Shown here piece after piece: positions 49,121 through 58,392 of a DNA stretch of 64,000 bases; position 1 is the first letter of the stretch, and every line of letters starts with the position of its first letter. The translations under genes were made by a program, and so were the position numbers. Where the stretch lies: contig BROG01000646.1 of the NCBI GenBank assembly GCA_030159075.1, positions 124,001 through 188,000 of the forward strand, given 5' to 3'. The DNA comes from Atrina japonica (Eukaryota > Mollusca > Bivalvia > Pterioida > Pinnidae). The notes beneath the pieces were generated by a model. The model saw nothing but the letters and a program-made list of their open reading frames with translations. It made no database searches and was not told the DNA's origin.

Positions 49121-50828
49121 GAGGTTGAAGCCATGTCAATAAAATAAAATTTAGTATAAAAATATGTCTATATCATATTTATTATACATAATACAGAAAG
49201 GAGTCCAACGGCCGGTGAGATAAAAATGTAAACAGACAGATTGACTAGCCTGTATCTCGACCCACAAATGCATATCAATTAAAAGTTGGGTATCTGTACA
49301 CAGGGAATTATCTTTATTCTTGTCCTCTAATGGTGCAACGATATACCCTGGGACAGTTTATCGCAGTATATTTGACATGGTTTGGTTCACGATTCATTTT
49401 TTCGTGTTAATGATACGCCAATGATACGAACCGAAATTTGCCGTATTCCAGATTAACTGTCTGATATCGGTTTCAAAACTTAAGAGTGTATCTCAAAACA
49501 AAAATGGCTGCCGCTCTCAAGCATGGTCCTTCTTCGATATTTAATTCCATAAATTAAAAGCATTATTGCTTAAGAGTGGTAATGAAAGACTGTAAAATAT
49601 TACACATAAAATCACACTTTTTGTCTGTACCACTGTACGCTGAAGTGACATAAATCGGGCAGCACAAGCAACATGGTCGCTGTAACCATTGGCATAGGTC
49701 TAACTCAGTATCTGAGATATACTGCCTGCGCTCAAAAGGGAAAACGGGTCCCAGTACACACTCTTATGGGTACAGGAGGACAAGGTACAATACAAATAAG
49801 TTTACAGATGACCTTTAAAACTTTTAAAAATACAAATAAATTCCCTCGTTCAAAATTACCATTACGATCAATTACCATTTTCTCAAGGAGAATCAGGTGC
49901 ATTTTGTGCAGTGATAAATAAGTGTTGCATAGATGGGTATTGCATATTCTTGTTTTGTTTTTCTGAAACAGTTTCCTTTTAAGGATTAATAAACTTTTCC
50001 AATGGCAGAATTTGTTTCCTTTTTATCCCTTTTCCGATTTCAGAATAATCTACCAAAAATATAACGTATCGTGATAGGTATTGTATTGAGAGCCAAATAT
50101 CGTGATATGTATCAATTTATATTGTTCTTATAGAATTGTTAAAAATATAATGATTCACAAGTCTGGATGCTTTAAATTTAAAATGGTAAGCTTGAATCAC
50201 ATAAACAATGAGATTTAAAAAGTCACGGTAATTGTTTCTTCAACTTCCAGCAAAAGCAGAAAAAAATTGTTTTTGTAATCATCTATAAATACTGATCAAA
50301 CTGGTTTTTTCAGTTTTTATGTATTACAATTTGTTTATCGTGGATTACACAAGTTATGTAGCAAATTTCAGTGTTCTGTGTGTCCAGTTACAGAACATAT
50401 CTTGGAAAAATGATGAAAAAAATCATGGTAACTGTTCGCTAACCAGTATACAAATTACAACATATCACTCCATTTGACATCGAAATATTGTTTATATTGC
50501 TAAATATTAAACTTAAATGATACAAGAAAATGACATCAAGAAACAATCAGTTACTATGACAACGTCAATGTTTTTGCGGGTATCTGCATCATATTGTCAA
50601 CCAAAGTCACAGGACCGCAGTTATTGCTAAAGTAAATGGCCTATATACTAGTAAAAGATACCCGGCGTTTAGTTGCTGAGAGGGCGTTTTTGAGTCGGGA
50701 TACAGGCTAGTCAATCTGTTAATTTACATTTTTATATCGCCGGTCGTTGGACTCCTTTCTGTATTAAATTATATAATATAGACACTTGTTTATACTAAAT
50801 TTTATCTCATTGACATGGTTTCGGCCTC
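49121..50828. mobile_element. 1.7-kb non-autonomous element with ~140-bp inverted terminal repeats
   Basis: The left arm runs from about 49121 to 49265 and the right arm from about 50690 to 50828, as reverse complements. Shared words include CCATGTCAAT, ATTTAGTATAAA, AATACAGAAAGGAGTCCAAC and CAGATTGACTAGCCTGTATC. The 1.4-kb interior is AT-rich, has no transposase-like frame, and repeats TATCGTGATA-type words. Confidence 0.8.
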
Positions 50829-51270
50829 CTGTGCAGGCGACTGACTCACTGCGCAGCACCCTAAATACTTGAATAAGACTGTCAGAGCATTCGAAATGAA
50901 TGACCGACAATTTAGATAGAGTAACTTACCAAATGTATGAAAAATGTCTTTATAAAATGACGACAGAAAACTGCTCACACGGCAATAAATATTCAATAGA
51001 ATTGTAGTTCTGTCAAATTTGTTTACTTCCGGTCGTCCAAGTGTAGTTTTTCAATTTTGAGTATACCGTACCCGTATGGTAAAACCTACATGACTGTGTA
51101 TGTATACCATAGATTTAAAAATTTAATTCATGACAAAATGAGTCTGGTATAGACTAAAGCATTTCATGATATACCAATAATGTTTTTTTTTTATTTAATT
51201 AATTATTATTTTTGTTCCTTTTATTATTATTTTTTTAAAAATAAAACTGAAAATAAAATATAGTAGTATC
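50829..51270. other. Short unique stretch between the TIR element and the Polinton
   Basis: Contains a possible - strand splice donor (TTTGGTAAGTTAC, about 50935) and an ETS-like ACTTCCGGT (about 51027). This could be a non-coding first exon and promoter of the 41314-45381 gene, but that is weak. It ends in T/A-rich tracts (51180-51260) before base composition changes. Confidence 0.3.
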
Positions 51271-51289
51271 TGTGGGCCACTTCGGGGCT

Positions 51290-52440
51290 ATCGGGGGTAC
51301 ATGGGTCATTTAAACCATATAAACCGAGGGACCCCGGCCATCCAATCAATGTCCGTCCACACGCGTGCTATAGATAAGCCTCTCGCCGATGGTCTTTCCA
51401 GTTATATATAGATGAATGATATATAACTTATGCACGCGGTCCTCGCGGTTATATATACGGAGACGAATATATAACTTACCCTCGTTATACGGCGCTCGCA
51501 TTCAATTTGCGCGGCGTAAACGATCCTCGCGGGGGTGTCCAATGATATATAACTTATTGCACAAACTTGTAATCCGTCGGTTGCTCCGTACACAAAATCA
51601 ATTTAGAATGTTTGTGTTGACCTAATAATTTTTTCTTCCGGCTCTTCAATTACGTAGTTTTCTCTCAGACATTCGTCATATGAATCTTTATCTTTGGTGT
51701 AAAATAGACATAGCCATTTCACCTGCTCGCGAAAATCTTTATCTATCGAATTATATTTTTGCGTTAATATCCACACGCTTTGATCGTCATGTCGACCCGA
51801 AAATGCCAACATGGATAAGGCACTCCTTTTCTTTTTAATATTGCCCATAGCAGAACAATCGTCTATGATGTATAAGTAGTATATGTCCCCCACTTCAGAG
51901 CACTCAGGGTACATGGATCATTTAAACCATCCAATCAATATCTCTGGGTCTCGCAGTTTTATATATAGACGAATATATATAACTTATCCACGGTCTGGTA
52001 GTCACCAGGTAAATTCCTAGCCAGTGATATAGATAACTTATCCCTGCTTTTCGGCACTCGCATTCAATTTTTCCGCGTGTGTACATAATAATCGCAGTGA
52101 TAGATGGTGCACAGGTGTCCAATGACATATAACTTATTGCACAAACTTGTAATCCGTCGGTTGTTCCGTACACAAAATTAATCTAGAATGTTTGTGCTGC
52201 GACAAGTTTTTTATGGTTCGTCTGTCTTCCGTGACGACATCGTTCTCGTCCAAACAATTTGTCTTTGATATAGAAGAGCGCAACCCACTTGACTTGTGTA
52301 CGAAAATCTTTTGACGCGCTATTATATCTTTGCGTTAATACCCACACGGATTGGTTGGCATGTCTTCCCGAAAACGCCAACATGGATAAGACGTCCGCTT
52401 TCTTTTTTATCTGTTTCGTCGCCGAACAGTCGTCTATGAT
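51290..52440. repeat. Divergent ~575-bp tandem duplication at the Polinton left end
   Basis: Unit 1 (about 51290-51880) and unit 2 (about 51890-52440) share GGTACATG(G)GTCATTTAAACCAT, CCAATCAAT, TATATAACTTAT, GTGTCCAATGA-ATATAACTTA, TGCACAAACTTGTAATCCGT and AGAATGTTTGTG. Offsets are 571-580. Each unit is about 300 bp of non-coding DNA rich in TATATAACTTA words, followed by the 3' part of an ATPase gene read on the - strand. Confidence 0.85.
51603..51875 (-). pseudogene. Second, truncated copy of the packaging ATPase gene
   Basis: Encodes the C-terminal half of a protein parallel to 52183-52746: the Walker B LYIIDDCSA, then LSMLAFSGRH, QSVW-LTQ, KDFR-QVKW and an intact end KDKDSYDECLRENYVIEEPE...TQTF. 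The Walker A half is absent, and upstream residues read into duplicated non-coding DNA. Substitutions against the full copy are numerous, so the duplication is old or the copy came from a related element. The frame is open here where the full copy is shifted. Confidence 0.8.
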
Positions 52441-52746
52441 GTACAACGTGGACGTCTCTTTGTATTTATCGTAAAAATGTCGTAACATTTCCTGTAATTT
52501 CTCTTCTCCCGTTTTTGATGAAACGGGATTGACGATGACGACGCGTTTGTCTTTCGGGTGTTTAACATCATCCCCAATCCATTCACTCGATTTATAGGCT
52601 CGGTTGAACTCGATCGAAGGGCACAAGATCACGATGTGATCGAAGAAATCTTTGTATTCGGTTTCCAAGAGATCGAGTGCGAACTCCGTCTTCCCGCAAC
52701 CGGTGGCACCCACGATCATGGCAGAATGAGGCTGTTGAATATACAT
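52183..52746 (-). CDS. DNA-packaging ATPase (FtsK/HerA-type, A32-like)
   Basis: 187 residues. Walker A GATGCGKT is at residues 13-20. Walker B LYIIDD is at 101-106, followed by SGRHANQSVWVLTQ with the sensor-like Thr-Gln. In this family the enzyme pumps the genome into the capsid. The start at 52746 follows an A-rich leader (TTAAAAAATG) 21 nt after the stop of the capsid gene, the two being on one strand. The last ~25 residues (after FYIKDK) read as a shifted frame: comparison with the truncated copy at 51603 suggests a small indel near 52255. This changes only the C-terminal tail. Confidence 0.85.
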   Translation of the reverse strand: MYIQQPHSAMIVGATGCGKTEFALDLLETEYKDFFDHIVILCPSIEFNRAYKSSEWIGDDVKHPKDKRVVIVNPVSSKTGEEKLQEMLRHFYDKYKETSTLYIIDDCSATKQIKKKADVLSMLAFSGRHANQSVWVLTQRYNSASKDFRTQVKWVALFYIKDKLFGRERCRHGRQTNHKKLVAAQTF

Positions 52747-52767
52747 TTTTTAATGACTTCAAATTTT

Positions 52768-54057
52768 TTAAGATATGACGCTCACGAAACGACCGTCCGA
52801 CATGTTGATCTGTCCATCTTTGACGACGAAAATGTAAACGTCCAAGGGATCGGTATCGGTTTCGGGGGTTCTTTCTATTCGGACGGAAACACCTTCGCTG
52901 ATGTTTTGAAGTTTGCGACCTGTCCCGTGGAGATAGTTTTCCGGGGTCGTCCGTAAATCTAACCATAATCCGTATCTACCGCGCAGATATCGCCCCAAGC
53001 TCATCTCGCTCAACATCAATTCTTTAGCCACGGAATCTGTGATTTTTTCGCGATTCAATCCTGCCAAGAAAAACTTTTTAATTTCTTCGAATTGGTGATG
53101 GGTTTTCATTCCGGCAGAGAAGAGTTGGTTCGGTTGACCCTCTATCGTCGTTTCCACCTTGGTTATTCTCGGATTATAAAATTCTTCCGGATCCTTATTA
53201 GAAATATCCTTGAAGAGGAACAGAATGCCAGAGAGGGAGCGTGCTGGGGTGTTGATCTGATAGTTGAGTAACGCATCGTTTTTATTCATCGTCGTTTTGC
53301 GGTATCGCAACACCTGATTGAAGTAATAGACGTGGTCTCTCCCATATCTCTGCCTGATGCTTCGGGCGAGCTCGACGTCGGTAATTTTTTCAAATTCCAA
53401 AGCTATGTTGGTCGCCTTATAACTGACCGTTTTATCGGCGTCGTCGGCGGCTTTCAAGACGACGTTTTTAGCATCGTTAAACGTCAACATGTATTCCAAT
53501 CTATCTTGCAATCCGGCCTGGTAAAAAGGCTCGCTTGTTTCCAAGATTTCGAAATCCAAGGGAATACAAAACCGATTACCAAACGCCGCGCCAATTTCGT
53601 AGTATTCGCTACTGTTGAGCGGCATTGCATATTTGAAGGGTTTTGCTCTTAAAACATTTAGATCGTTACTCTGTATTCCTTGATAGACCATATTTCGTCT
53701 CTCCATTTTCCAAAGATCGTTGTAGATTAAAAATGTATCCGCATCGTCGATGGTTTGAACGGTATTTCCCGAAATCTTGATCTCGATTTTTTTGACGATG
53801 TTACGTCCCAAATTATTATAGACTCCTGTTTTACCGAGATCACCGACATTGATCTCTACTTCCATATCGAAGCATAACCTTGTACTTCTGGGAACGATCA
53901 CGTCGTTCTCGCTTAGGTTGGGGAAACGAATGGTCAACGTTTGATTTTCCTCGATACTCGATGGATTGTGCGAAATGGTGACGGATTGTCTGCTGCCTTT
54001 TATACCGTATGGTAATCTTAATTTTCTGTCGCGGTTTAATATATTGCCGTAATTCAT
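52768..54057 (-). CDS. Putative major capsid protein
   Basis: 429 residues from the ATG at 54055-54057, which follows TATAAAAAC directly. An in-frame extension to 54300 runs through the divergent neighbour and is not used. No catalytic motifs, signal or membrane segments. The composition is that of a beta-rich structural protein, with a SRQSVTISHNPSSIEENQTL start region and a middle with IPLDFEILETSEPFYQAGL. The call as capsid (jelly-roll type) rests on position directly before the packaging ATPase, on size, and on likeness to proteins that recur in invertebrate Polinton-like elements. It is intact, one of the few long genes here with no frame break. A different structural role is possible. 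Confidence 0.6.
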   Translation of the reverse strand: MNYGNILNRDRKLRLPYGIKGSRQSVTISHNPSSIEENQTLTIRFPNLSENDVIVPRSTRLCFDMEVEINVGDLGKTGVYNNLGRNIVKKIEIKISGNTVQTIDDADTFLIYNDLWKMERRNMVYQGIQSNDLNVLRAKPFKYAMPLNSSEYYEIGAAFGNRFCIPLDFEILETSEPFYQAGLQDRLEYMLTFNDAKNVVLKAADDADKTVSYKATNIALEFEKITDVELARSIRQRYGRDHVYYFNQVLRYRKTTMNKNDALLNYQINTPARSLSGILFLFKDISNKDPEEFYNPRITKVETTIEGQPNQLFSAGMKTHHQFEEIKKFFLAGLNREKITDSVAKELMLSEMSLGRYLRGRYGLWLDLRTTPENYLHGTGRKLQNISEGVSVRIERTPETDTDPLDVYIFVVKDGQINMSDGRFVSVIS

Positions 54058-54101
54058 GTTTTTATAGAGATAAGATAAATTTTTAAATCGATTATAAAAA
54101 C
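54058..54101. promoter_or_regulatory. 44-bp bidirectional promoter region
   Basis: Lies between two divergent start codons. Both ATGs are preceded immediately by the same word, CTATAAAAAC on the - strand and TTATAAAAAC on the + strand. The same leader type stands before other genes of the element, so these are probably virus-like promoters or leaders (inference). Confidence 0.55.
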
Positions 54102-55367
54102 ATGGATGAAGATATTGTATTTGACAATCCCACTTACGACGATGATGATGTTGATGCCACGGATGAAACCCCGCTTGTGGATAATACGGAACCACCCGTG
54201 CGGGATGATTATGATTTACCAGATCCTCCCCTCGATCCTCGAGAAGACCAACGAGAACGTCTAAGAACGGATAAACTCGTGGACGAATGGAAAAAAGCAA
54301 CGGGTGGTAACGATAAAAACTTAAAATTTACATCCGACAAAAGAGGTAATTTATATGTCTATAATAGGGAGGGTAAAAAGATTTTACTAAATTATAAACG
54401 TACTCCTGGGAAATATTACATAGCAAGTTCATTAAGACAGATGGAGAACACGCAATTTGTTAGAGACCTGGGTTTATTCGAACAACTTCCGACAATAGAA
54501 GGGGCAAAAAATGTAGATTGTAAAATCACTACTGTAGAAAAAATAGAAATGGATGAACTTAACAGCGACCGAACGCGAGTAGACGACGAAACGCAAGCAA
54601 AACGATTAGACGACGGAGTATCAGAAGTATCGGATAGTATACAAGATCTCGCCGATAAAGTAGAGGAAGAGGGGGGCGCGGAACCGCTATCCGTACGAGA
54701 ATTGCGGGGATTGGATAAAAGTTTACGAACCATTAGGGGCGAATTACGCGGTCAAGAAGCCAAAAGAGCGGAACGCGAACGATTGATATCGGAATGGACC
54801 GAAAGACTCAAAAACAATCCAGATGAAAAAGAATGGCTCGAGAGAGAAATAACGAAAGCGCGTGGTGAACTCGACGGGATTAACGAGAGTATCGCTATTC
54901 TCAAGGGCCAATTGCGATCGCAATTGACCACTATAAAAGAGCTGATCAAGAGGCTACTCGACGACAATCTTCCGTTGAGAGAAAGAATCGCTAATCTGTT
55001 TAAAGAGCAGGGAATCACCATTTTTAGCGTTTTAACCGCCATTGGAATGACTGTCGCGTTTTTAGTCGAATTATTGATACCGGACGTCAAACCGATTCAA
55101 CCGCCACCACCTCCTCCACCACCCAACAAAGAGGGTGGATTACAGGAATGGCTTAAAAAACAGCTAGACTCGGTTGGAAAACTGCTCGCGAGATTGGCTA
55201 CCAAATTCGGTGAAGCGTTACCGGGTATATTAGGCTCCATCGTCTCCTGGATCTTATCGACACTCGGCAAAACTGCAGTTTGGTTGGGAGAACATCTGTG
55301 GGTATTGGGCATGGCCGTTGTCGGTTTGTTGTTAAAGAAACTTGACGAAGAGAAGAAAAGAAAATAA
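54102..55367 (+). CDS. Coiled-coil protein with C-terminal membrane segments, unknown role
   Basis: 421 residues, intact. The N-terminus is acidic (Asp/Glu-rich to about residue 50). A basic Lys/Tyr segment follows (about 65-105). A long Glu/Arg/Lys-rich coiled coil spans about residues 145-300. Then comes a hydrophobic helix (about 305-330, ITIFSVLTAIGMTVAFLVEL), an eight-proline run, and an amphipathic to hydrophobic C-terminus (ALPGILGSIVSWILSTLGKT, then LWVLGMAVVGLLL). It could be a minor virion or membrane-active protein; I do not recognise a named family. It diverges from the capsid gene and its tail overlaps the - strand gene ending at 55332 by 36 nt. Confidence 0.8.
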   Translation: MDEDIVFDNPTYDDDDVDATDETPLVDNTEPPVRDDYDLPDPPLDPREDQRERLRTDKLVDEWKKATGGNDKNLKFTSDKRGNLYVYNREGKKILLNYKRTPGKYYIASSLRQMENTQFVRDLGLFEQLPTIEGAKNVDCKITTVEKIEMDELNSDRTRVDDETQAKRLDDGVSEVSDSIQDLADKVEEEGGAEPLSVRELRGLDKSLRTIRGELRGQEAKRAERERLISEWTERLKNNPDEKEWLEREITKARGELDGINESIAILKGQLRSQLTTIKELIKRLLDDNLPLRERIANLFKEQGITIFSVLTAIGMTVAFLVELLIPDVKPIQPPPPPPPPNKEGGLQEWLKKQLDSVGKLLARLATKFGEALPGILGSIVSWILSTLGKTAVWLGEHLWVLGMAVVGLLLKKLDEEKKRK

Positions 55368-56394
55368 CGATAGAGCGAAAATTGCAGTTTTTTTACTTTC
55401 GTGATCGTCTTGTTTTTGTGGTAGCGATACTTTTTGTACGATCTGTTTTGGTGGTCTAATCTGTTTAGGTGGCGATGGGGTGAACGTTTTCGCGTTAAGG
55501 TCGACGTTCGTCCCCGGTTTTGTCTTTTCGGGTGCGATCAAGATTTCGTTATTATAATTGGCGATATTTTTATCGATTTTCAGCTCCATGTTGCTGGGTA
55601 ACATGTAAAGCCCCGGATGGATGACAAAATCGAGTTTGGAATTTGCATATCTTAGACAATTTTCGTAGCGAGAAATATCGGCGGGTAAATCGAGAGGTCT
55701 ATTAATCGCATCCTCGACATTGAATAAAAATTGTTTCTGCGCGTCGAGCGACGTGGCGCCGGCGTCCACGATCGAGGCCCTCGTTTGACCTTGAGCTCCC
55801 AAAACGGCCCAGGCGAAAACGCGAATGGAAGCGTCCAATCTGGCCAGACCCGGAAGCGTGAATCCCTCCGAGCGATTCGCGATGAACGTGGACCATTTCG
55901 TGTTATACTATCTGAAGATGGTCCCCTTGATTTTCCAATCCGTGTCGACCGATACTCCAAATTCGCGAGAGATTCGTTCGTACGCCGAAACGTCTATGGT
56001 GTTCGTGTAGTGATTGAAATCGGAATCGCTGGGCAAGGGGACGGCGATTTCCTTCAAGATCCTTCTAATTTGATAGTAAACGTGAAATTGAAAGAACGAT
56101 TTCGACAGTTTGTCGTTCTTCATTCCCAATGTCACGCCGCAACCGGTCGTGGCACACCACACCGCGAAATTAAACTGGTTCTGCCAAAAAAAAAAAAAAA
56201 AAAAAAACCGTTACGGAATGCTCGTATCAACGGCGCAACATGGTGCGATATTTCGGAGTCCCGTCTTCGAAGACGTTCGGGTTATTATACTTTACAAAAA
56301 TATTCTCGAATGACGCGCGAAACTTTTTAGTCGTATTGACGTAGACGTCGAAAGACGAGAAATCCAAATCCTCTATGTACTCGTAAACATTCAT
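55332..56394 (-). pseudogene. Putative minor structural protein gene, frame-broken
   Basis: Read from ATG 56394-56392 as one gene of about 350 codons in several frames. The first ~55 codons end at TGA (56227-56229). A tract of 22 A on the + strand follows (56186-56207). Then comes an open part, 56162-55908 (FNFAVWCATTGCGVTLGM, VYYQIRRILKEI, AYERISREFGV), and after another break near 55905 the last part, 55838-55332. That part carries LDASIRVFAWAVLGAQGQTR, DISRYENCLRYANSKLDFVI and a C-terminal membrane helix ending FLLFVKFL. The order of segments matches a conserved Polinton-associated protein, plausibly a second capsid or virion component; the function is not established. It is divergent from 56430 with 35 bp between the start codons. 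Confidence 0.65.
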
Positions 56395-56429
56395 CTTTTA
56401 TTTAAAAAATAAAATGGTTATAAAAAAAC
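56395..56429. promoter_or_regulatory. 35-bp bidirectional promoter region
   Basis: A/T-only spacer apart from a GG. The + strand start follows TTATAAAAAAAC and the - strand start follows AAATAAAAG. It is the shortest intergenic gap between divergent genes in the element. Confidence 0.5.
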
Positions 56430-57096
56430 ATGTTTCATCTCGTTACGGAAATCAGTAAACCCGTGAAACTATCTCGATACATCGATAACGCGAACGATGA
56501 GTGGTGTGTGGGGGTAAAGTTCGTCCATTTTTGGAACGGTTTATACAACATAAAAAAAGATATTTCCATACAGCACGCGAAGGGTAGAGAGAGACCGAGA
56601 ATCCATACCATGCCTGCCGGGTCGTACACGTTCAAAGACATACAGCGAATTCTCATTAAATACCTCGAGAAAATAGTATTGGACAAAAATACGATGAGAG
56701 TAAGACTCGAGGGTAAAGCATCTAATTTGCTGCAGATTCCGTCGGAACTCAATAAGATTCTCGGAATAGGCGAAAACGCTCCTTTTGCTGGGACTATCAT
56801 ATCAAGAAATAACATAAGCCTGCAACCACTGCGACTACTTAATGTTCATTTAAAAACTTGCCGAGGGAGACATGTTTGAAGACGGGCAACCGAGCGATGT
56901 CGTCAAACCTCTGCCGTGCCCCAACGTGAAATTTTCCGAGTTGTATACCGAAGACGTCGAACATCCCATTTTTTTAAGGTTGAAACGCGATCGCATCACG
57001 GAATTAACGATAGACATAAAAGACGAGCACGGAGAACTCGTTGATAATCACGGGTACCCCGTTCACGTGCTCTTAGAGTTTAAGAAAATTATTTAA
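56430..57096 (+). CDS. Conserved-type unknown protein, one frame break
   Basis: The first frame, 56430-56879, gives MFHLVTEISKPVKLSRYIDN, then an N-terminal domain (EWCVGVKFVHFWNGLYNI, PAGSYTFKDIQRILIKYLEK) to ISLQPLRLLNVHL. The second frame continues from about 56853 to 57096 (PCPNVKFSELYTEDVEHPIF, HVLLEFKKI). The switch falls at an A5 run near 56851-56856, and the second frame is open across it, so this looks like a single ~220-residue protein with a one-base indel. No motif reveals a function. Proteins of this layout recur in Polinton-like elements as I recall. The start follows the TATAAAAAAAC leader. Confidence 0.65.
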
Positions 57097-57110
57097 AATA
57101 ATAAAAAAGG

Positions 57111-57721
57111 ATGTCTATGTCGGGATTCTATCACGAAGACTTAGAAAGGGAAGAACTGGCGGAAGAACTTTTGGAAGACATTAAAGAAGAGGTAACCAGC
57201 TTGATCAAAAACCGTCGCATCATGAACACGTTCCAATTCGACGTGAAAAACGGAAGACTCAAACCGCCGCTGGGCATTAAGATGTTATTCGACGGTCACG
57301 TCTTTCGTCTCGGACTTTTGGGGGAATTAAACGTGACGTTAATCTTCAACGACGTTGGATTTCTTATTGCCATCGCGGGACTACCTCTCCAAATTGTAGC
57401 CTTGACCGTAGGTTCGGTAGGGTTAGCCATGAAAGGGATAAGACGATTACTGCTGAGAAAATTGCAAAAACACATCAAGATCATTAAACTCGCGGAGAGT
57501 AAGCTTAATTCGATATCGGATGTGGTGAGTCAAGCGCTCGAGGACGGGAAGATCTCGGACGAAGAATTTGCCACCGTATCCCACGAGTTGACCAAGTATC
57601 GCGAGATGAAAGATAAACTCGATTCTTCCCACAAAGATAAAAAAAAAAGGAGGTGGTCAAAGAGACGGAGGATTTACGCAAGCAGCTCCTAGAGCTCGTA
57701 AACAAATCCGCTTCGCGATAA
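57111..57721 (+). CDS. Unknown protein with hydrophobic core and C-terminal coiled coil
   Basis: Starts at ATGTCTATGTCG, after AATAATAAAAAAGG and 14 nt past the previous stop. The uninterrupted frame stops at 57692 (193 residues). In another frame the sequence after an A10 run (57639-57648) continues as a heptad-like, charged helix (EVVKETEDLRKQLLELVNK) to TAA at 57719-57721. The original end was therefore probably there, and the A-run is one base off. Residues 1-35 are acidic, 82-107 form a hydrophobic stretch that may cross or enter a membrane, and 110-190 are helical and basic. Its 3' end overlaps the convergent gene. Confidence 0.7.
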
Positions 57722-58144
57722 CTTAAGATTTTTAAGACAAAATATATTTAAAAAATCATCGGTTTTTTTAGGACGTCCGCGTTTTCTCTCGGACCTTTTA
57801 TGCGTTTTATGCCATTCGTCTGCGCGTTCTTTTCCCCCACACGCATAACACGTTTCGTATTTAGTACTATTGGTCATCCATTTTCGACAAGAGGTGCAAT
57901 ATTTCAACGTATCAATACCACGCTCTTTCACGTAGTTGTGATGAATGCTACAAAACAACGAGTTAGCGATGACCGAGCGTTTACACGGGTATTTTCTACG
58001 CATGCGCGGCATTTGACACGTTAGTTCGTCTTCGGGCCAATAAATTAATACTTGGTCGTTCAACTGTTGACACGGTATGTCGTCGTTCATTAAAATCTGT
58101 TTTACCCCACGTTCGTTAAACACTTTGTCCAGTAAAATATACAT
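57689..58144 (-). CDS. Zinc-ribbon protein with AT-hook-like motif
   Basis: 151 residues, intact. It has scattered Cys and His in the middle (TCQM..., PCKR, FCSIHH) and then a clear CTSC-x12-CYAC pair at residues 83-102 that should bind zinc. KRGRPKK follows at 121-127, the core of an AT-hook, which contacts the minor groove of AT-rich DNA. This suggests a DNA-binding regulator, for example of the A/T-rich gene starts of this element; that role is inference. The start follows TATATAAATAAAA. It is convergent with 57111-57721 and divergent from 58199. Confidence 0.75.
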   Translation of the reverse strand: MYILLDKVFNERGVKQILMNDDIPCQQLNDQVLIYWPEDELTCQMPRMRRKYPCKRSVIANSLFCSIHHNYVKERGIDTLKYCTSCRKWMTNSTKYETCYACGGKERADEWHKTHKRSERKRGRPKKTDDFLNIFCLKNLKLSRSGFVYEL

Positions 58145-58198
58145 TTTTATTTATATATATATATTTTAAACTATTTAACAATTTTTTTACTTTAAGAA
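58145..58198. promoter_or_regulatory. 54-bp A/T-rich bidirectional promoter region
   Basis: Almost pure A/T, with (TA)5 and T-runs, between the divergent starts at 58144 and 58199. Confidence 0.45.
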
Positions 58199-58351
58199 AT
58201 GAAACGTCTTACCGAGATAGTACTGTTCGTGTTGCTGTCGTTTATCGTTTTATGGGTTTTGCTAATATTATCCGTGATATTATATATTTTACGCTTAGAA
58301 CGTTATCACAGAACGGAAAAATGGTTAAGAAAAATTTTGCGATCGTTTTAA
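58199..58351 (+). CDS. Small single-pass membrane protein, 50 residues
   Basis: ATG at 58199 to TAA at 58349-58351. The sequence begins MKRLTEIVLFVLLSFIVLWV; residues 7-31 are continuously hydrophobic and the tail is basic (RYHRTEKWLRKILRSF). It is too short for homology. It is supported by its position between a bidirectional promoter and the next gene, by the typical membrane-anchor pattern, and by good use of the available space. Confidence 0.6.
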   Translation: MKRLTEIVLFVLLSFIVLWVLLILSVILYILRLERYHRTEKWLRKILRSF

Positions 58352-58392
58352 AAATTGATTTAAATAAAATTTTTCGTTATAAAAAGAAAAAC

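Noticed and set aside
49673..49921. 82-codon frame inside the long-TIR element
   Set aside because: No transposase-like motif and low-complexity composition; likely chance.
51180..51300. Polinton left terminal inverted repeat starting AGTAGTATC
   Set aside because: No partner can be tested because the right terminus is outside the window.
53332..53652. 106-codon + strand frame within the capsid gene
   Set aside because: Antisense shadow of the capsid frame.
54058..54300. N-terminal extension of the capsid gene to an ATG at 54300
   Set aside because: It runs antisense through the divergent gene. The ATG at 54057 has the leader shared by other genes of the element.
55731..56330. 199-codon + strand frame across the broken structural gene
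   Set aside because: Arg-rich antisense shadow. It contains a Lys run from the A22 tract, and the - strand parts read as a conserved-looking protein.
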